Source: Streptomyces triculaminicus (lineage in GTDB: Bacteria > Actinomycetota > Actinomycetes > Streptomycetales > Streptomycetaceae). From it: a stretch of DNA of 64,000 nt. How positions within the stretch are numbered: the stretch's first letter is position 1; each line of letters starts with the position of its first letter. The position numbers were made by a program, and so were the translations under genes. A model generated the notes under the pieces. It was not told the DNA's origin, ran no database searches, and saw only the letters and a program-made list of their open reading frames with translations. This document shows, piece after piece, positions 1-9,215 of the stretch. Location: the NCBI RefSeq assembly GCF_017349075.1, contig NZ_JAFMOF010000003.1, positions 248,001 through 312,000 on the forward strand, written 5' to 3'.

Positions 1-529
1 GGGACGCCAGCGCGCGGGCCAGCGCCACACGCTGGGCCTGGCCGCCGCTGAGCCGGCCGGGCCTGCGGTGGGCCAGGTGGGCCACGCCCAGGCTCTCCAG
101 CCACCGGTGGGCCTCCTGACGGGCCCGGGCCCTGGGTGTGCCGTGGGTCCTCAGGCCGTACGCCGTGTTCCCCAGGGCCGTGAGGTGGGGGAACAGGGCG
201 CCGTCCTGGGGCACCCAGGCGATCCCCCGGCGGTGCGGCGGGGTGGCGGACGTCTCGGCGCCGCCCAGGGTGAGGGTGGTCGCCGTGGCGCGGGTCGTCA
301 GGCCCAGCAGGGCGCGCAGGAGCGTGGTCTTGCCCGCGCCGTTCGGGCCCACGACCGCGATCGTCGTTCCGGCCTCGGCGCGCAGCGTCGTGCCCACCGC
401 GCCCTCCACCGTGGTGCGCAGGGGTACGGGGTGGGAAGGGGCCGGGGCGGGGCGGCCGTTCCGGGGCCGCTTGGTCCACGGCGGTCGCCGTCCGCCCTGC
501 GGCGTGCTCCGCGTGCGGCCGCTCGTCAC
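1..529 (-). CDS. modC: Molybdate ABC transporter ATP-binding protein ModC (partial, 3' end off the left edge)
   Basis: This ATPase energises molybdate import through ModB at the inner face of the membrane. The visible N-terminal part has a Walker A motif (GPNGAGKTT, about residue 60), a Q-loop region (VPQDGALFPHL) and the ABC signature LSGGQ close to the window edge; Walker B and any TOBE/Mop domain lie outside. The chosen GTG at 529 forms a GTGA overlap with a TGA at 526-528 that suits the modB stop, so translation is probably coupled. The first 30 or so residues before the conserved start are proline/arginine rich, so the true start could be further downstream. It is the third gene of modABC. 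Confidence 0.85.
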   Translation of the reverse strand, partial: MTSGRTRSTPQGGRRPPWTKRPRNGRPAPAPSHPVPLRTTVEGAVGTTLRAEAGTTIAVVGPNGAGKTTLLRALLGLTTRATATTLTLGGAETSATPPHRRGIAWVPQDGALFPHLTALGNTAYGLRTHGTPRARARQEAHRWLESLGVAHLAHRRPGRLSGGQAQRVALARALAS

Positions 530-1313
530 GGGCGCGTTGCGGGTTGAGCCAGCGGCCGCGCAGGGACACGAGGACCAGCGTCGCGATCAGCAGGAGGAGG
601 AGGGAGAGGGCCGTCGCCCCCTCGGGGTCGTTCTGCAGAAGGAGGTAGACCTGCAGGGGGAGCGTCTGGGTGGTGCCGGGGAGGTTGCCCGCGAACGTGA
701 TCGTCGCGCCGAACTCGCCCAGCGCGCGGGCCCAGCAGAGCGCCGCTCCCGCCAGCAGCCCCGGCGCGATCATCGGCAGCGTGATCGTGCGGAAGACCCG
801 CAGAGGGGACGCCCCCAGGGACGTGGCCGTCTCCTCGTAGCGGGGGTGGAGCGTGTTCAGGGCGCCTTCCAGGCTGATCACCAGGAACGGCATCGCGACG
901 AACGCCGAGGCCACGACCGCCCCAGCCGTCGAGAACGGGAGGGTGACGCCCCACTGCTCCAGGTACGGGCCCAGGACGCCCCTCCGCCCGTAGCCCTGGA
1001 GCAGCGCCACGCCCGCGACCGTGGGCGGCAGCACCATCGGCAGCATCACCAGGCAGCGCACCAGCGCCTTGCCGGGGAACTCCGTCCTGGCCAGCAGCCA
1101 CGCCAGCGGAACGCCCAGGAGGAGGGACAGCGCCAGCGCGCAGGACGACACCAGGAGGCTGAGCTTCAGCGCCTGGGTCGTCTGGGGCGCTGTCAGGTGG
1201 GCGGGGAGCGCGGCCCACGGGGTGCGGGCCAGGATGCCCGTCAGGGGGAGGAGGAGGAACGCCACCGCCAGGGCGGCCGGTGCCGCCAGCGTCAGGGGAG
1301 CGCGCGCCCTCAT
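526..1313 (-). CDS. modB: Molybdate ABC transporter permease ModB (apparent 1-base frameshift near its end)
   Basis: Integral membrane permease of the molybdate importer. The start ATG overlaps the modA stop (ATGA at 1310-1313). The frame beginning there encodes several hydrophobic segments and the BPD_transp_1 EAA loop (ETATSLGASPLRVF, then LPMIAPGLLAG), as in ModB/CysT permeases. This frame has no stop before the left window edge and runs out of frame across modC. One extra C in the short C run at 541-543 would end the protein as RGRWLNPATRP at the TGA at 526, about 262 aa, the usual ModB length, and would create the GTGA coupling with modC. A natural ModB-ModC fusion would instead need a different 1-base change. 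Function is sure; the 3' end is not. Confidence 0.8.
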
Positions 1314-2074
1314 GGCTGCTGGAACCCCGCCGCCCTGAGGATCTTCTGGGCCTCCGGGCCGCTCAGCCAGGTGACGAAGTCGTTCGCCTCCTCGGTGTGC
1401 ACCGCGTTCTTGAGCGTCGCCGCCGGGTACGACGCCACCGCGTTCTGCGCGTCGGGGATCGTCACCGTCGCGACCTTGTTCTTCGCCGCCGAGGCGTCGG
1501 TGACGTAGACGATTCCGGCGTCCGCCTCGCCGAGGGCGACCTTGCTCAGGACCGCGCGGACGTTCGGCTCCTGGGAGGCGGGCTTGACCGTGACGTGCTG
1601 CTGGTCGAGGACCTTCTTGCTGTAGCGGCCCACCGGCACCTCGGGGGCGGCCAGGACGACCTTGAGGTCCGGCTTGGAGAGGTCGGACAGTTCCTTGATG
1701 TTCTTGGGGTTGCCCGGGGCCGTCGCGATGGTCAGGCGGTTCTTGGCGATCGTGTGCGGGGCGTTCGCCTGCTGGGCGAGGCCCTCCATCGTCTTGGTGT
1801 CGGCCGTCACCAGGGCGTCCGCCGGGACGCCCTGCCGGACCTGGGACGCCAGCTCCTGGGAGCCCGCGAAGGAGAAGGTGAGCTTGATGTCCGGGTGGGC
1901 CTTCTCGTAGGCCGCGCCCGCCTCCTTGAAGACGTCCGTCAGGGAGGCCGCCGCCAGGACGGTGACCGTGGTCCGCTTCTTGGCGTCGTCGTGCTCGGCC
2001 TCGCTGTCGCAGGCCGCCACGAGCGGGACGAGGAGCGCGGCCACCAGGGCGGTACGGATGAGGGTGCGGGACAT
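1310..2074 (-). CDS. modA: Molybdate-binding lipoprotein ModA
   Basis: Extracytoplasmic solute-binding protein that delivers molybdate to ModBC. It is 254 aa with a lipoprotein signal peptide (MSRTLIRTALVAALLVPLVAAC, lipobox VAAC with Cys22). The mature part shows the family pattern: VTVLAAASLTDVFKEAG at the start of the binding lobe, FSFAGSQELASQV, and a C-terminal FVTWLSGPEAQKIL. It is followed by modB with an ATGA overlap, and preceded 12 bp upstream by the TOBE/helix-turn-helix gene. Together these form a molybdate uptake operon; moaE near 29.5 kb uses the metal for molybdopterin cofactor synthesis. Confidence 0.95.
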   Translation of the reverse strand: MSRTLIRTALVAALLVPLVAACDSEAEHDDAKKRTTVTVLAAASLTDVFKEAGAAYEKAHPDIKLTFSFAGSQELASQVRQGVPADALVTADTKTMEGLAQQANAPHTIAKNRLTIATAPGNPKNIKELSDLSKPDLKVVLAAPEVPVGRYSKKVLDQQHVTVKPASQEPNVRAVLSKVALGEADAGIVYVTDASAAKNKVATVTIPDAQNAVASYPAATLKNAVHTEEANDFVTWLSGPEAQKILRAAGFQQP

Positions 2075-2086
2075 GTCGTCTCCTGG

Positions 2087-2479
2087 TCAGCCGCGGTCGA
2101 TGTGCACGTTGGTGGCCTTCACCCGGGCCACGGCCTCCATGCCGACGGCCAGGCCCAGCTCCTCGACGGCCTCACGGGTGAGGAGGGAGACCAGGCGGTG
2201 CGGGCCGGCCTGGATCTCCACCTGGGCGGCCACGTCGCCCAGCTTGACCGCCGTGATGATGCCCGGGAAGGCGTTGCGGGCCGTGGTGTACGGCTCGTCG
2301 GCCTCGCTCGCCTCGGCCGCCAGCGTCACCGAGAACGCCGCCAGGTCCGGGCCCTCGATCAGGCGCTTGCCCGCCTCGTCCCGGCGGGTGGGGATCCGGC
2401 CGGCGTCGGCCCAGCGCCGCACGGTGTCCGGGCTGACGCTGAGCAGACGGGCAGCCTGCCCGATGGTGTACGACCGCAT
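2087..2479 (-). CDS. Helix-turn-helix (MerR/excisionase-type) plus TOBE (molybdate-binding) regulator
   Basis: 130 aa protein in two parts. Residues 1-50 are a MerR/excisionase-type winged helix (SYTIGQAARLLSVSPDTVRRW, then DAGRIPTRRDEAGKRLI). Residues 65-130 are a TOBE/Mop-like fold (ARNAFPGIITAVKLGDV, VSLLTREAVEELGL, ARVKATNVHIDRG) of the kind that binds molybdate or tungstate. By position as the first gene before modA it is the likely molybdate-responsive regulator of the operon, a counterpart of ModE; this is inference. The ATG at 2479 is chosen because the HTH begins at once. A long open frame extends upstream across the next gene but is a shadow of GC-rich coding DNA. Confidence 0.8.
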   Translation of the reverse strand: MRSYTIGQAARLLSVSPDTVRRWADAGRIPTRRDEAGKRLIEGPDLAAFSVTLAAEASEADEPYTTARNAFPGIITAVKLGDVAAQVEIQAGPHRLVSLLTREAVEELGLAVGMEAVARVKATNVHIDRG

Positions 2480-2485
2480 ATGCGG
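2474..2485. promoter_or_regulatory. 12-bp perfect palindrome over the start of the TOBE/HTH regulator
   Basis: CCGCATATGCGG is a perfect palindrome that contains the ATG of the molybdate regulator (the ATG begins at 2479 on the minus strand). A short related sequence (CGCCATACGG) follows on its upstream side. It could be an autoregulatory operator. No binding data exist here and a 12-bp palindrome is only modest evidence. Confidence 0.3.
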
Positions 2486-2523
2486 CACCGTATGGCGTCG
2501 TGGGTCGCAGATGCAAGGCTGAT

Positions 2524-5214
2524 CTAGATGGAGCCCTTGCGGGTGAGATGACTGAAGGACGCCCAGCCGGGGAGCACCGGGAGCCACAGGGTCATCAGGC
2601 GGAAGAGGAGCACCGCCGGTGCCGCCTGCTCCGCGGGCAGGCCCGCGAAGGTCAGGGCACCGGTCAGGGCGAACTCCACCGCGCCCACGCCGCCCGGGGT
2701 CGGCGCCGCCGAGCCCAGGGCGTTGGCGGTCAGGAAGACCACGGCGATGCTGGCGTAGCTGAGCTCGCCGCCGAAGGCGCGGATCGAGGCGTCCAGGCAC
2801 ATCACGTTGGCCGCGGTCAGCATCAGCATGCCGCCGATGCCGAAGAGGAGCTTCTGCGGCCGCTGGAGCACGTCCAGCATGCGGGGCACCACGCCGGCGA
2901 ACAGCGACCGCAGGCGGGTCGAGACGAACTTCCGCAGGACCGGGATCGCGGCGACGACCAGCACCAGGACGGCCGCGGTGAGCAGGCCGCCGATCACGGT
3001 GCGGGACGGGCCGAGGGTGGAGCTGCGCTCGGTTCCGGTGACGTAGCCGAAGGACAGCAGCAGCATGATGTGGCAGGCCAGGCTGAACAGCTGGGAGGCC
3101 CCCACGCTCGCCACGGCCAGTCCGGGGCGGACGCCCTCGCGCTGCAGGAAGCGGGTGTTCAGGGCCACGCCGCCGACGGCGGCCGGTGCCACGAGCTTCA
3201 CGAACGAGCCCGCGACCTGCGCGAGGACCGTACGGGCGAAGGGCACCTTCTCGGGGACGAAGCCCAGCAGGCTCATCGCGGCGGCGACGTAGGTCAGCAC
3301 CTGGAAGGCGACCGCGACCGCCACCCAGGCCCAGTTGGCCTTGTCGACGAGGTCGCCGAACTTGATGTGCGTGAGCTGGGAGAGGAGGAAGTAGGCGGCG
3401 AACGCTCCGGCCACGAAGCTGATGAGGGTGCGCGGCTTGACGCGTTCGAGGCGCACGGGCTCTATCGGGGCCTGGGGGCGGATCAGAAGCACCTGCCGGC
3501 GGATCTGCGCGAGCAGGTCCTCCTCGCGGGCCTCCTCGAGGGCCTCGCCCATGGCCTTCTTCTCGGCCTGCCGCTCGGCCTTGAGCGCCTTGCGGCTGAC
3601 CTCGTCGGAGCGCGCCTCCTTGGCCAGGTCGGCCGCCTCGAGGACCTTCTCGCGCTCGCGCTGGGCGCGCTCCCGGGCGAGCTGGCGCAGGGTCGCGCGG
3701 CTGATCCGGGTGAGGGCGAGCGGCTGGAGCAGGGGGAGGCTGTCGGCGACGGCGTCGGGGCCGAGGACGGCCACGCCGGTGGCCACGGCCCGTTCGGCGC
3801 CGACGCGCAGGCCGAGGGTGACGAGGAGCTGGGCGACGTCCATGCGCAGGACCAGGTCGCCGGCGGCGATCTCGCCGCCGCGCAGGTCGGTCAGGACGAC
3901 ATTGCCGGAACGATCCACCAGCAGGGCGTCGCCGTCGAGCCTGCGGTGGGCGATCCGGCGGGACTGCAGGGCCCGCACCTGGCGCCAGGCGCCCGCCAGG
4001 AGCTCGTCGGTGAGCTCCTCGGTGGGGAGGGCGTCGAGCGTGCGGCCGCCGACGTGCTCGTAGACGAGCATGACGGCGTCCGGGCCGAGCTCGGAGGTGG
4101 CGATGAGCTTGGGAGCGTTGGCCCCGGCGGCGATGGCCGCGTAGGCGAGCAGCGCCTCCTGCTCGAGGGCCTGGCGCAGGGACAGCAGGCTGCGCCGCTG
4201 GATGATGCCGCGCAGCGCCAGGCGCTGCCAGACGCGGTAGAAGAAGCCCTGCGCCTGCTGTTCGCGGTCGACGACCGTGACGTCGAGGGGCGGGCCGTCC
4301 TCCAGCGTGACGATGTAGCGGCGGCCCCGGTCCTGGGACGGCGAGGGCTCGGTGTCGGTCGTGTCCTCCGCGCGGAGGGCGGAGACGGGCTTGAAGCCGA
4401 CGCGGCGCAGGCCCGCCAGGAGGTGCTGGCCGGTGGGGCGCACGTTGGGGGAGCCGACGGCGTAGAGGGTGCCGTAGGCGACGGTCCAGCCGATCAGGAC
4501 GGTGATGGCGATGGAGAACGGCGTGGTGTAGCCGTTGACCAGCACCGCGAAGGCGTCCAGGAGGAGCACGGCCCACATGGCCACGCGCCAGCGGGGCCGG
4601 CGGGACATGCCGACGGCCGTCATATAGGCGATCACGGGGGCCAGATAGCCGTGCACCGGGTCGGTGAGGCCGCCGGTGGGCGAGGTCTGGGTGAGCGCGG
4701 CGCGGATGGACTCGGGCGCGGCCTCGGCCACCCAGAGGGCGGTGGCCAGGGAGACGCCGTGGGCCAGCACGGCGGCCAGGACGCCGTCGGCGATGCGCAG
4801 GCCGTCGCGTTTGATCAGCCGCTCGATGGCGAAGGCCACCGGGACGATGAAGATCGCGACGTTGGCGGCGAGCCCGGCGAAGCTCGCCAGCAGCTGGGGC
4901 GCCTTGCCGGTGCTCTCGCTGACGTCCTGCGCCAGGCCGGTGGTGGTGGCGTGGGCGAAGGCCGCGAGGGCGAGCACGAGGGCGATGCCCACGATGCCCA
5001 GGAACAGCCGTACGAGGTCGGCCGGGCGGTGGACGCGGGCGGGGAGCAGGGGCTCGTCGCCGGAGACCTTGTCGATGTGGACCTCGCCGCCTTCGCACGT
5101 GAACCTGCCGGGGTCCTCCGGCTCACCGTCGCAGGGCAGCACCTCGGGGGCGCGGGCCTCGTCCGGAGGCTGCGCGCCCTGCTGCTCGTTGGTCTCTTCT
5201 CGGTCTCGTATCAC
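2524..5214 (-). CDS. Lysylphosphatidylglycerol synthase-like (flippase) membrane protein with kinase-like middle domain
   Basis: 896 aa. The N-terminal 260 residues hold several membrane segments. Residues about 290-500 look like a degenerate protein-kinase or aminoglycoside-phosphotransferase-like fold (LIATSELGPDAVMLVYEHVGGRTL, then GDALLVDRSGNVVLTDLRGGEIAAGD). A charged coiled-coil-like stretch follows at about 500-570. The C-terminal 320 residues form the multi-pass LPG synthase / TIGR00374 domain (FVKLVAPAAVGGVALNTRFLQ, TPGGVGAVEFALTGAL). Such domains act in lipid translocation or aminoacyl-lipid synthesis; the substrate is unknown. The catalytic HxD of active kinases is not evident (the LTDLRGG stretch aligns with the DFG region), so that domain may be a regulatory pseudokinase. 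GTG start; it is divergent from the next gene. Confidence 0.75.
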   Translation of the reverse strand: MIRDREETNEQQGAQPPDEARAPEVLPCDGEPEDPGRFTCEGGEVHIDKVSGDEPLLPARVHRPADLVRLFLGIVGIALVLALAAFAHATTTGLAQDVSESTGKAPQLLASFAGLAANVAIFIVPVAFAIERLIKRDGLRIADGVLAAVLAHGVSLATALWVAEAAPESIRAALTQTSPTGGLTDPVHGYLAPVIAYMTAVGMSRRPRWRVAMWAVLLLDAFAVLVNGYTTPFSIAITVLIGWTVAYGTLYAVGSPNVRPTGQHLLAGLRRVGFKPVSALRAEDTTDTEPSPSQDRGRRYIVTLEDGPPLDVTVVDREQQAQGFFYRVWQRLALRGIIQRRSLLSLRQALEQEALLAYAAIAAGANAPKLIATSELGPDAVMLVYEHVGGRTLDALPTEELTDELLAGAWRQVRALQSRRIAHRRLDGDALLVDRSGNVVLTDLRGGEIAAGDLVLRMDVAQLLVTLGLRVGAERAVATGVAVLGPDAVADSLPLLQPLALTRISRATLRQLARERAQREREKVLEAADLAKEARSDEVSRKALKAERQAEKKAMGEALEEAREEDLLAQIRRQVLLIRPQAPIEPVRLERVKPRTLISFVAGAFAAYFLLSQLTHIKFGDLVDKANWAWVAVAVAFQVLTYVAAAMSLLGFVPEKVPFARTVLAQVAGSFVKLVAPAAVGGVALNTRFLQREGVRPGLAVASVGASQLFSLACHIMLLLSFGYVTGTERSSTLGPSRTVIGGLLTAAVLVLVVAAIPVLRKFVSTRLRSLFAGVVPRMLDVLQRPQKLLFGIGGMLMLTAANVMCLDASIRAFGGELSYASIAVVFLTANALGSAAPTPGGVGAVEFALTGALTFAGLPAEQAAPAVLLFRLMTLWLPVLPGWASFSHLTRKGSI

Positions 5215-5399
5215 CAGTCACCGCCCGGAAGATGGTGGCATGACCCGGCCGGGCAAGGGGGTATCAGGGTGCATTTCGGGGGCGCGGACTCCGGATCGTA
5301 CGCCCTGTAGTGCCGGGACGCACTCTGGGTGATCTTGTGGAATGTCCGGCTCCGGTCGGTGCGGAGGGTGCTGTCGGTGGTCTGCGGCAGTATGGACCG

Positions 5400-5759
5400 G
5401 TGACCGACCTTCCCGAAGACACCGAGCTTCCCGAATACGCGGAGCGGGTGCTGGCCGTAGCGGAGCTGATCCCGCCCGGGAGGGTGATGACCTACGGGGA
5501 CGTCGCCGAATGGCTCGGCGAGGGAGGCCCCCGGCAGGTGGGCCGCGTCATGGCGCTCTACGGCGCCGCCGTCTGCTGGTGGCGCGTCGTCCGCGCCGAC
5601 GGCGTCCTGCTGCCCGGCCATGAGCTGCGCGCCCTCGAGCACTACCGCGCGGAGGGCACCCCGCTGCGGGAGGCCGGCCGGTCCGCCGACGGACACGTGC
5701 CCCGCCTGGCCCTCGCCCGGGCCCGCTGGGACGGCTCCGGTGTGACTCCGCCCACCTGA
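5400..5759 (+). CDS. Alkyltransferase-like (ATL/MGMT-family) DNA-binding protein without acceptor cysteine
   Basis: 119 aa, MGMT-family DNA-binding domain. VLAVAELIPPGRVMTYGDVAEWLG is the typical start of the fold. Where active O6-alkylguanine transferases have PCHRV, this protein has CWWRV: the acceptor Cys is replaced by Trp. That is the mark of ATL proteins, which bind alkylated bases and hand them to nucleotide excision repair instead of repairing them directly. Position just upstream of the adnB/adnA helicase operon fits a DNA-repair role. GTG start at 5400, preceded by a purine-poor region with no clear Shine-Dalgarno, so the start is moderately certain. Confidence 0.8.
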   Translation: MTDLPEDTELPEYAERVLAVAELIPPGRVMTYGDVAEWLGEGGPRQVGRVMALYGAAVCWWRVVRADGVLLPGHELRALEHYRAEGTPLREAGRSADGHVPRLALARARWDGSGVTPPT

Positions 5760-5956
5760 CGGCCGCCGCCGCCCGAGGGCCCCGCACCCGTACTCCCCAG
5801 GCATTACCCGAACGGATGAGGCTGCCGGAGAGCCTCGGCGACTCCCGGGACGCCCTGCGCCCCACCCTCCTCCTGGCGTAGCGTCGGGGACCGCCCTCCG
5901 GCTCAGCACGGACGGCCGCACGACACCCCGCACCCCCACCAGGACCGGCAAACCAC

Positions 5957-8900
5957 GTGAGCTCCTCTCCGCCTTCCCGCCCCGCCGCGGGCGCGTACCG
6001 TCTCGTACGCACCCCACCGGGGCCGGTGGTTCCTCCTGAGCTGGACGCGGCCCAGCGCGCGGTGGTTGAGCACCGCAGGGGCCCGCTGCTGGTGCTGGCG
6101 GGACCGGGCACGGGCAAGACCACGACGCTCGTCGAGGCGGTCGCGGAACGGGTGCGCCGCGGCACCGACCCCGAGCGCGTCCTGGTCCTGACCTTCAGCC
6201 GCAAGGCGGCGGTCGAGCTGCGCGACCGGATGGCGGCCCGGCTGGGCGGCGCCCACGGCCCGCAGGCGACCACCTTCCACTCGTACTGCTACGCGCTCGT
6301 GCGCGCCCACCAGGACGCCGGCCTCTTCGCCGAACCGCTGCGCCTGCTGTCCGGCCCCGAGCAGGACGTCATGGTGCGCGAGCTGCTCGCCGGCGAGGTC
6401 GAGCTCGGCCGGCAGGGCCGCGGCCGGGTGCGCTGGCCCGACGACCTGCGGGCCTGCCTGACCACCCGCGGCTTCGCCGACGAGGTGCGGGCCGTGCTCG
6501 CCCGCAGCCGCGAGCTGGGCCTGGGGGAACGCCACCTCGGCGACTTCGCCCGCCGCACAGGCCGTCCCGACTGGAGCGCGGCCGCCTCCTTCATGGCCGA
6601 GTACCTGGACGTGCTCGACATGCGGGGCGTCCTCGACTACGCCGAACTGGTGCACCGCGCCGTGCTGCTCGCCGAGCACGAGGACGTCGCCGCCGAGCTG
6701 GGGCGGCGCTACGACGCCGTCTTCGTCGACGAGTACCAGGACACCGACGCCGCCCAGGTGCGCCTGCTGCGCGCGCTCGCCGGCGGCGGCCGCACCCTGG
6801 TCGCCTTCGGCGACCCCGACCAGTCCATCTACGCCTTCCGGGGCGCCGACGTGAACGGCATCCTGGACTTCCCGCAGGCCTTCCCCAGGCCCGACGGCTC
6901 GGCCGCGCCGGTACGGGTCCTGACCACCTCGCGCCGCTCCGGCGCCGCCCTGCTCGCCGCGACCCGGCTGCTCACCCACCGCATGCCGCTCACCCGCCTG
7001 CCGGCCGACGCCGTCCGCGCGCACCGCGAGCTCACGGCCGTACGGGGCGGCGGCCGCGTCGAGGCGTACACCTTCCCGACCCCGAGCGCCGAGACCGACA
7101 ACATCGCCGACGTCCTGCGCCGTGCCCACCTCGAGGACGGCGTCCCCTGGCACGAGATGGCCGTCCTGGTCCGCGCCGGCTCCCGCTCGATACCGGGCCT
7201 GCGCCGCGCCCTGACCGGCGCGGGCGTCCCCGTCGAGATCGACGGCGACGACCTGCCCCTGCGCCACGAACCGGCGGTGGCCCCCCTCCTGACGGCCCTG
7301 CGGGCCGTGGCGGAGGCGGCGGGCACGCCGCAGGACGAGCCCTGGCTGGACGCCGAGACCGCGCTCACCCTCCTCACCTCGCCGCTGGGCGGCATGGACG
7401 GCACCGACCTGCGCCGACTGGGCCGCGCCCTGCGCGAGGAGGAACGGGCCGCGGGCGAGGCCGTCCCCCGCCCGTCGGACACCCTCATCGCCGAGGCCCT
7501 GGCACAGCCCGCGCGCCTGGTCGCACACGACCCGGCGTACGCGCGCGGCGCCCAGCGCCTCGGCGCACTCCTGCACACCGCCCGCGCGCTCCTCGCCGAC
7601 GGCGGCACCGCCGAAGAGGCCCTGTGGGCGCTGTGGGACGGCACCCCCTGGCCCGGCCGCCTGCAGCGCGCCGCCCACCGCGGCGGCGCCGCCGGCCGCA
7701 ACGCCGACCGCGACCTGGACGCCGTGTGCGCCCTCTTCGAGACCGCCGCCCGCGCCGAGGAGCGCACCGGCGGCCGCGGCGCCCTGAACTTCCTCGACGA
7801 GCTCGACGCCCAGGACATCGCCGCCGACACCCTCACCCGCCGGCCCGTGCGCCCCGACGCCGTACGGCTGATGACCGCCCACCGCTCCAAGGGCCTCCAG
7901 TGGCGGCTCGTGGTCGTCGCCGGCGTCCAGGAGGGCCTGTGGCCCGACCTGCGCCGCCGCGGCTCGCTGCTCGAGGCCGACCGCATCGGCCGCGACGGCC
8001 TCGCCGAGCCGCTGAGCCCCAAGGCACTCCTCGCCGAGGAGCGCCGGCTGTTCTACGTGGCCGCCACGCGCGCCCGCGAGCGCCTCGTGGTCACCGCCGT
8101 CAAGGCGGCCGCCGAGGACGGCGACCAGCCCTCCCGCTTCCTGACCGAACTCGGCGCCCGGCCCGTCGACGTCACCCAGCGCCCCCGCCGCCCCCTGGCC
8201 GTCGCCGCGCTCGTCGCCGAACTGCGCGCCACCACCGTCGACCCCGCCGCTTCGGACACCCTGCGGGCCGCCGCCGCCGAGCGGCTCGCCCACCTGGCCG
8301 CGCTGCGCGACGAGGAGGGCATGCCGCTGGTCCCCGCCGCCCACCCCGACCGCTGGTGGGGACTGGCCGAGCCGACCCACACCCCGGCGCCGCTGCGCGA
8401 CCCCGAGGACCCGCTCGCGCTGTCCGGCTCCGCCCTGGGACAGCTGACCGACGGCGGCTGCTCGCTGCAGTGGTTCCTGGGCCGCGAGGTGAAGGCGGAC
8501 GCCCCCGCCACCGCCGCCCAGGGCTTCGGCAACGTCGTCCACGTCCTCGCCGACGAGGTCGCCTCCGGGCGCACCCCGGCGGACCTCGCCGTCCTGATGG
8601 AGCGGCTGGAGTCCGTCTGGGACTCGCTCGCCTTCGACGCGCCCTGGAAGTCCCAGCAGGAGAAGGAGAACGCCCGCGCCGCCCTCGAGCGCTTCCTGCG
8701 CTGGCACGTCATGGAGCGCGGCCGGGCCGCCGTGGCCACCGAGCACCCCTTCGACGTGACGCTCAAGGCCCAGCAGTACCTGGTCCGCATCCGCGGCTCC
8801 ATGGACCGCGTGGAGCGGGACGCCGAGGGCCGCGCGTACGTCGTCGACTTCAAGACCGGCAAGGGCGCGGTCTCCGCGAACGACGTCGAGCGCCACCCCC

Positions 8901-9214
8901 AGCTGGCCGTCTACCAGCTCGCCGTCGAGGAAGGCGCCGTGGACGACCTCTTCGCCGGCGAGCGCCCGCGCGCCGGCGGCGCCGAGCTCGTCCAGCTGCG
9001 CCAGGGCGCGAACCGCAAGGAAGGCGGCGAGGCCCTGCCCAAGGTGCAGGCGCAGCGGCCCCCGGAGGGCGAGTGGGTCGGCGAGCTCCTCGCCGAGGCC
9101 GCCGGCCGCGTCCTCGAGGAACGTTTCAGCCCCCGCCCCGGACAGCACTGCGCCCACTGCTCCTTCCGCGCCTCCTGCACGGCCCGGCCCGAGGGCCGCC
9201 AGATCGTGGAGTGA
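5957..9214 (+). CDS. adnB: AdnB-type ATP-dependent helicase-nuclease
   Basis: 1085 aa UvrD/Rep superfamily 1A motor fused to a RecB-type nuclease, one subunit of the actinobacterial AdnAB end-resection machine. Walker A is GPGTGKT (residues 49-55), motif II is VDEYQDT (about 256-262), motif III GDPDQSIYAFRGAD, motif V TAHRSKGLQW, motif VI ATRARERL. The C-terminal nuclease has RGSMDRV and VVDFKTGKG (about 960). A Cys near 834 (GGCSLQWFL) together with CAHCSFRASC near the C-terminus makes the four-cysteine iron-sulfur set of AddB/AdnB nucleases. Order B then A is the same as in mycobacteria. The stop is 1 bp before the adnA start, so the two are one operon. Confidence 0.9.
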   Translation: MSSSPPSRPAAGAYRLVRTPPGPVVPPELDAAQRAVVEHRRGPLLVLAGPGTGKTTTLVEAVAERVRRGTDPERVLVLTFSRKAAVELRDRMAARLGGAHGPQATTFHSYCYALVRAHQDAGLFAEPLRLLSGPEQDVMVRELLAGEVELGRQGRGRVRWPDDLRACLTTRGFADEVRAVLARSRELGLGERHLGDFARRTGRPDWSAAASFMAEYLDVLDMRGVLDYAELVHRAVLLAEHEDVAAELGRRYDAVFVDEYQDTDAAQVRLLRALAGGGRTLVAFGDPDQSIYAFRGADVNGILDFPQAFPRPDGSAAPVRVLTTSRRSGAALLAATRLLTHRMPLTRLPADAVRAHRELTAVRGGGRVEAYTFPTPSAETDNIADVLRRAHLEDGVPWHEMAVLVRAGSRSIPGLRRALTGAGVPVEIDGDDLPLRHEPAVAPLLTALRAVAEAAGTPQDEPWLDAETALTLLTSPLGGMDGTDLRRLGRALREEERAAGEAVPRPSDTLIAEALAQPARLVAHDPAYARGAQRLGALLHTARALLADGGTAEEALWALWDGTPWPGRLQRAAHRGGAAGRNADRDLDAVCALFETAARAEERTGGRGALNFLDELDAQDIAADTLTRRPVRPDAVRLMTAHRSKGLQWRLVVVAGVQEGLWPDLRRRGSLLEADRIGRDGLAEPLSPKALLAEERRLFYVAATRARERLVVTAVKAAAEDGDQPSRFLTELGARPVDVTQRPRRPLAVAALVAELRATTVDPAASDTLRAAAAERLAHLAALRDEEGMPLVPAAHPDRWWGLAEPTHTPAPLRDPEDPLALSGSALGQLTDGGCSLQWFLGREVKADAPATAAQGFGNVVHVLADEVASGRTPADLAVLMERLESVWDSLAFDAPWKSQQEKENARAALERFLRWHVMERGRAAVATEHPFDVTLKAQQYLVRIRGSMDRVERDAEGRAYVVDFKTGKGAVSANDVERHPQLAVYQLAVEEGAVDDLFAGERPRAGGAELVQLRQGANRKEGGEALPKVQAQRPPEGEWVGELLAEAAGRVLEERFSPRPGQHCAHCSFRASCTARPEGRQIVE

Positions 9215-9215
9215 G

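Noticed and set aside
2500..5310. 936-codon plus-strand open frame opposite the flippase gene
   Set aside because: It is antisense to a well-supported membrane protein, has no domain and shows the Gly/Glu/Gln-rich composition typical of shadow frames in high-GC coding DNA.
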